Shown here piece after piece: positions 61,531-64,000 of a stretch of 64,000 nucleotides of DNA. The notes below the pieces were generated by a model, which saw only the letters and a list, made by a program, of their open reading frames with translations, was not told the DNA's origin and did no database searches. A program made the translations under genes and the position numbers. This DNA is from CAVXYG01 sp963766005 (GTDB taxonomy: Bacteria; Actinomycetota; Actinomycetes; S36-B12; GCA-2699445), in contig CAVXYG010000014.1 of the NCBI GenBank assembly GCA_963766005.1, positions 186,001 through 250,000 of the forward strand, written 5' to 3'. Numbering within the stretch: the first letter of the stretch is position 1; each line of letters starts with the position of its first letter.

Positions 61531-61713
61531 ATGCGCACGACGTTGTTGAAGGTCCGGCGGCAGGACGATGGTTTGTCGACCGCCGAGTACGCGGTCGGCA
61601 CCGTGGCCGTGGCCGGGTTGGGAGGTCTGCTCGTCAAGCTGCTGACGTCGGAGTGGTTCTTCGCGCTGCTGCAGCGGATCATCGAGCGGGCTTTCGCCTT
61701 CATCTTCGGGTGA
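61531..61713 (+). CDS. Flp-type pilin (DUF4244)
   Basis: A 60-residue prepilin: a basic leader (MRTTLLKVRRQDDG), the processing-site region GLSTAEYAV with the conserved Glu five residues after the Gly, and a hydrophobic helix (GTVAVAGLGGLLVKLLTSEW) ending IFG. This is the actinobacterial DUF4244/Flp pilin layout, the likely major subunit of the pilus. GGGGGAG gives strong translation. The stop overlaps the next start (GTGA). Confidence 0.88.
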   Translation: MRTTLLKVRRQDDGLSTAEYAVGTVAVAGLGGLLVKLLTSEWFFALLQRIIERAFAFIFG

Positions 61714-62120
61714 CGGACAAAGCGATGGGTACTGTGCCGGGGGCCGGTTCGATCCGGCCCCCGCGCACGGTGCGGATGGCCGACGCCGGGATGGTGCTGC
61801 TCGAAACGGCGCTCGCCGTGCCGCTGCTGCTCGCGCTGGCTCTCGCCGGGCTCGGCGTCGGCAGGGCGGCCGTGGATGAGTTGGCCGTCGTGGCCGCTGC
61901 GCGGGACGCGGCGATGCAGGTGGCGCGGGGGACTGCGGCCGAGGAGGCCCGCGCGCAGGTCAGGGGGCGCGTGCCCGGAGCGGAGGTCAGCATTGGCGGC
62001 AGCGGATCCCACGTGCGGGTCGAGGTCGAGCTGCGGGCATCGCTGGTGCCGGGGATCGGCGCCGTCGCCGTCACGCACCGGGCCCGCGCCATCGCGATGC
62101 GGGAACCGGGTCTGCGGTGA
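61710..62120 (+). CDS. TadE-like pseudopilin
   Basis: A 136-residue minor pilin-like protein: after a short N-region, DAGMVLLETALAVPLLLALA and LAGLGVG form the TadE motif (Glu in a hydrophobic helix), followed by a soluble domain VDELAVVAAARDAAMQVARG. The GTG overlapping the pilin stop was chosen; an ATG five codons later is also possible. Same order as in mycobacterial and Streptomyces tad loci. Confidence 0.82.
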   Translation: MTDKAMGTVPGAGSIRPPRTVRMADAGMVLLETALAVPLLLALALAGLGVGRAAVDELAVVAAARDAAMQVARGTAAEEARAQVRGRVPGAEVSIGGSGSHVRVEVELRASLVPGIGAVAVTHRARAIAMREPGLR

Positions 62121-62512
62121 GCGGCACCGCCCGCTCGCGCCGCGCGATGGCCGACGATGCCGGCGCGGGTGCCGTCGGGGCGGTGGCAGTGTGCACGGTG
62201 CTCGCCCTCGGGCTGCTCCTGCTGGGTCAGGGGGCCCGGGCCGTCGTCCTGGATCAGCGCGCGAAGGCAGCTGCCGACCTCACGGCGTTGGCCGCAGCCG
62301 CCGCGCTGCTGGATCTCGCCCCGGAGCCCTGCCGGACGGCGGCGCTCATCGCTGCGGGCAACGCGTCGCAGCAGATCTCCTGCACGATCCGCTCGTCTCC
62401 TGCCGGACCGGACGCCCTCGTCACGGTCCGCACGATCGACACTGCGTGGCCCTTCGGTCGGGTCGCCGCGACTGCTCGGGCCGGGCTGCGCGCAACGGAC
62501 TCCGCGGAGTAG
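62117..62512 (+). CDS. TadG-like / Rv3654c-type pilus-assembly protein
   Basis: A 131-residue protein with a Gly/Ala-rich N-terminal helix (DAGAGAVGAVAVCTVLALGL) and LDQRAKAAADLTALAAAAAL, the small TadE/TadG-like type found last in actinobacterial tad loci. Two Cys (PCRTA and ISCTIR) may form a disulfide. GTG start overlaps tadE by four bases. End of the pilus operon; the next gene faces it. Confidence 0.82.
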   Translation: MSGTARSRRAMADDAGAGAVGAVAVCTVLALGLLLLGQGARAVVLDQRAKAAADLTALAAAAALLDLAPEPCRTAALIAAGNASQQISCTIRSSPAGPDALVTVRTIDTAWPFGRVAATARAGLRATDSAE

Positions 62513-62571
62513 GCCGCCCGGCGTGCCGCCCGCGATCCGTCATCGTGCCCGGCCGCGGTTCGTCCGCGCCG

Positions 62572-64000
62572 TCATCCGGGCGGTGCGGCGGACAGCACCT
62601 CGTGCAGCAGGGCCGCGGCTGCGGCCTTGTCCAGCGGCTCGTTGCCGTTCCCGCATTTCGGCGACTGGACGCAGGACGGGCAGCCCTCAGCGCAGGAGCA
62701 GTCGGCGATGGAGCGGTATGTGCCGCGCCACCAGGCAGCCGCTGCTCGATATCCGCGCTCTGCGAAGCCGGCACCTCCGGGCAGGCCGTCGTGGACGACG
62801 ATCGTGCAGGTGCCGGTATCGGGATGGTGGGGAGTGGAGAGGCCGCCGATATCCCAGCGGTCGCAGTGCGCGAACAACGGGAGCATCGCGATGGCCGCAT
62901 GCTCGGCCGCATGGGCAGCGCCGGCCACGGCAGCCGGATCCACGCCAGCCGCAGCGAGCACGTCCTCGGGCATCGTCCACCACACGGCCTTGGTCCGCAG
63001 CCTGCGCAGAGGCGAGGCCACGGGTTCCTGGCCGATAACGGCGCCGGTCCCGACGCGGCGCTTGATGAAGGACGTGACTTGGGAGGTGACCTCGACAATG
63101 CCGTAGTTGACCTGCACCGGGCCCCAGCTGTGCATCTGGAGGGTGTCGAGCAAGCGGGTGTCGTGCACGGTCTGCGCCTGGGTGGAGTACGGCAGGTCGG
63201 TCCGCTCTGCGCTCGCCACGCCCCGATCGTGGTCGAGGTCGAGGACGAGGTACTCGGTGCCGCGGTGGGCATAGACCGCGCCGGCGTGGACGGTGCGATC
63301 GGCAGCGGAGCGGTCGACCGTGCCCACGAGCCGGCCGGTGCCGGACTCCACGACTGCGACGGGTGGCCCCGCGATGCCGCGCAGGTCGGCGAGGTCGGCC
63401 GCCCGATCCGTTCGGGTCCAGTACCAGCCGGTCGGGCGCTTGCGGAGCATGCCGCGCTCGCCCAGAGCCGGGAGCAGCTCGGCTGCGGCATTGCCGAAAG
63501 CGGCGCGGGCGGCCTCGTCGGTGAGCGGCAGCTCAGCCGCGGCGGCGCACAGGTGGGGGCCGAGGACGTAGGGGTTCGCAGCGTCGATCACCATCCCCTC
63601 CAGGCCCGACAGGAGATGGTCCGGGTGCCGCACCAGATGGGCGTCCAGCGGGTTCTGGTCGGCGAGGAAGACGGCCAGCGCTCGCCGATCGCCGCGCCCG
63701 GCCCGGCCGAGCCGCTGCCGCAGCGCCGCCCGGGTTCCCGGCCAACCGGCGACGATGACGGCGTCAAGGCCGGTGATGTCGATGCCGAGCTCCAGCGCAG
63801 ACGTCGCCGCCATGCCGCAGTAGCGCCCGGCCCGCAGCCCGTGCTCCAGGTCCCGGCGCTCTTCGGGCAGGTAGCCCGACCGGTACGGAGCCACGCGATC
63901 CTGCTTGCCCGCGGGGAGCAGCCGCTCCTGCGCCAGCAGCGACACGGCTTCGGCCGCTCGGCGGGATCGGACGAAGGCCAGCGTGCGGATGTCCCGCTCC
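62572..64000 (-). CDS. DEAD/DEAH-box helicase with DUF1998 zinc domain, partial
   Basis: The C-terminal 475 residues of a superfamily 2 helicase; the N-terminal ATPase motifs lie beyond the right edge. Visible: IRTLAFVRSRRAAEAV, SALELGIDITGLDAVIVAGW (motif V) and RQRLGRAGRG (motif VI with the Arg finger), then a long C-domain ending in the DUF1998 cluster CSCAEGCPSCVQSPKCGNGN (four Cys for zinc). This matches Rv3649/YprA-MrfA-type helicases; the latter, in Bacillus, act in mitomycin repair. Convergent with the pilus operon. Confidence 0.92.
   Translation of the reverse strand, partial: ERDIRTLAFVRSRRAAEAVSLLAQERLLPAGKQDRVAPYRSGYLPEERRDLEHGLRAGRYCGMAATSALELGIDITGLDAVIVAGWPGTRAALRQRLGRAGRGDRRALAVFLADQNPLDAHLVRHPDHLLSGLEGMVIDAANPYVLGPHLCAAAAELPLTDEAARAAFGNAAAELLPALGERGMLRKRPTGWYWTRTDRAADLADLRGIAGPPVAVVESGTGRLVGTVDRSAADRTVHAGAVYAHRGTEYLVLDLDHDRGVASAERTDLPYSTQAQTVHDTRLLDTLQMHSWGPVQVNYGIVEVTSQVTSFIKRRVGTGAVIGQEPVASPLRRLRTKAVWWTMPEDVLAAAGVDPAAVAGAAHAAEHAAIAMLPLFAHCDRWDIGGLSTPHHPDTGTCTIVVHDGLPGGAGFAERGYRAAAAWWRGTYRSIADCSCAEGCPSCVQSPKCGNGNEPLDKAAAAALLHEVLSAAPPG

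Overview
The window is about 70% GC, gene-dense chromosomal DNA from a high-GC actinobacterium (class Actinomycetia; I cannot fix the order). The evidence is a WhiB-family regulator next to a PonA2-type penicillin-binding protein, a ROK/polyphosphate-glucokinase-like kinase, a Tad pilus locus with a DUF4244 pilin, many GTG starts, and many genes whose start codon lies 6-7 bases after a TANNNT-like -10 box, the pattern of leaderless transcripts. I see no phage, insertion sequence or CRISPR array.

From 1 to about 26 kb the content is mixed and partly lineage-specific: a partial SDR/thioester-reductase gene, pncA, a frameshifted GH13 enzyme, an M13 peptidase, a TetR/MFS efflux pair with a clear operator, pgm, a VanX-like dipeptidase, ung, an AbiEi-like/DUF559 protein preceded by a 90-bp tandem repeat array, an alpha-glucosidase, a nitroreductase, a phosphatase/arsenate-reductase-like protein, two secreted lysozyme-like paralogs sharing an identical 343-bp core, tadA-upp-GH3, a pntA1/pntA2/pntB transhydrogenase operon full of single-base indels, and a ROK kinase. 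Two tRNA-Ser genes lie here.

From about 26 to 64 kb the order follows, from memory of those genomes, the core arrangement of Mycobacterium and Streptomyces: SRP RNA, dnaX, recR, DUF5063, lysC, asd, then ponA2, whiB4/wblA, two ArsA-type ATPases, RidA, NUDIX, MBL hydrolase, crp, nth, a thioredoxin-like lipoprotein, NUDIX, marP, an EphE-like hydrolase, a holin-like membrane protein, nhaA and acs. It continues with a degenerate Fic protein, a metzincin, a HAD hydrolase, the ssd-tadABC-pilin-tadE-tadG pilus locus and the end of a DEAD/DEAH helicase with a DUF1998 zinc cluster. Many neighbours overlap by 4 bases (ATGA/GTGA), so they are probably cotranscribed.

Three features stand out. (1) Octamer tandem repeats between genes: GTGCTGCG x7, GCACGCCC x3.9 and GTGACCCC x18, the last starting inside the tadC stop codon. 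(2) The 90-bp array beside the DUF559 gene. (3) At least a dozen single-base indels breaking otherwise well-conserved genes, concentrated in pntAB, which suggests either sequence errors or recent decay. All statements come from reading the sequence; no database search was run.
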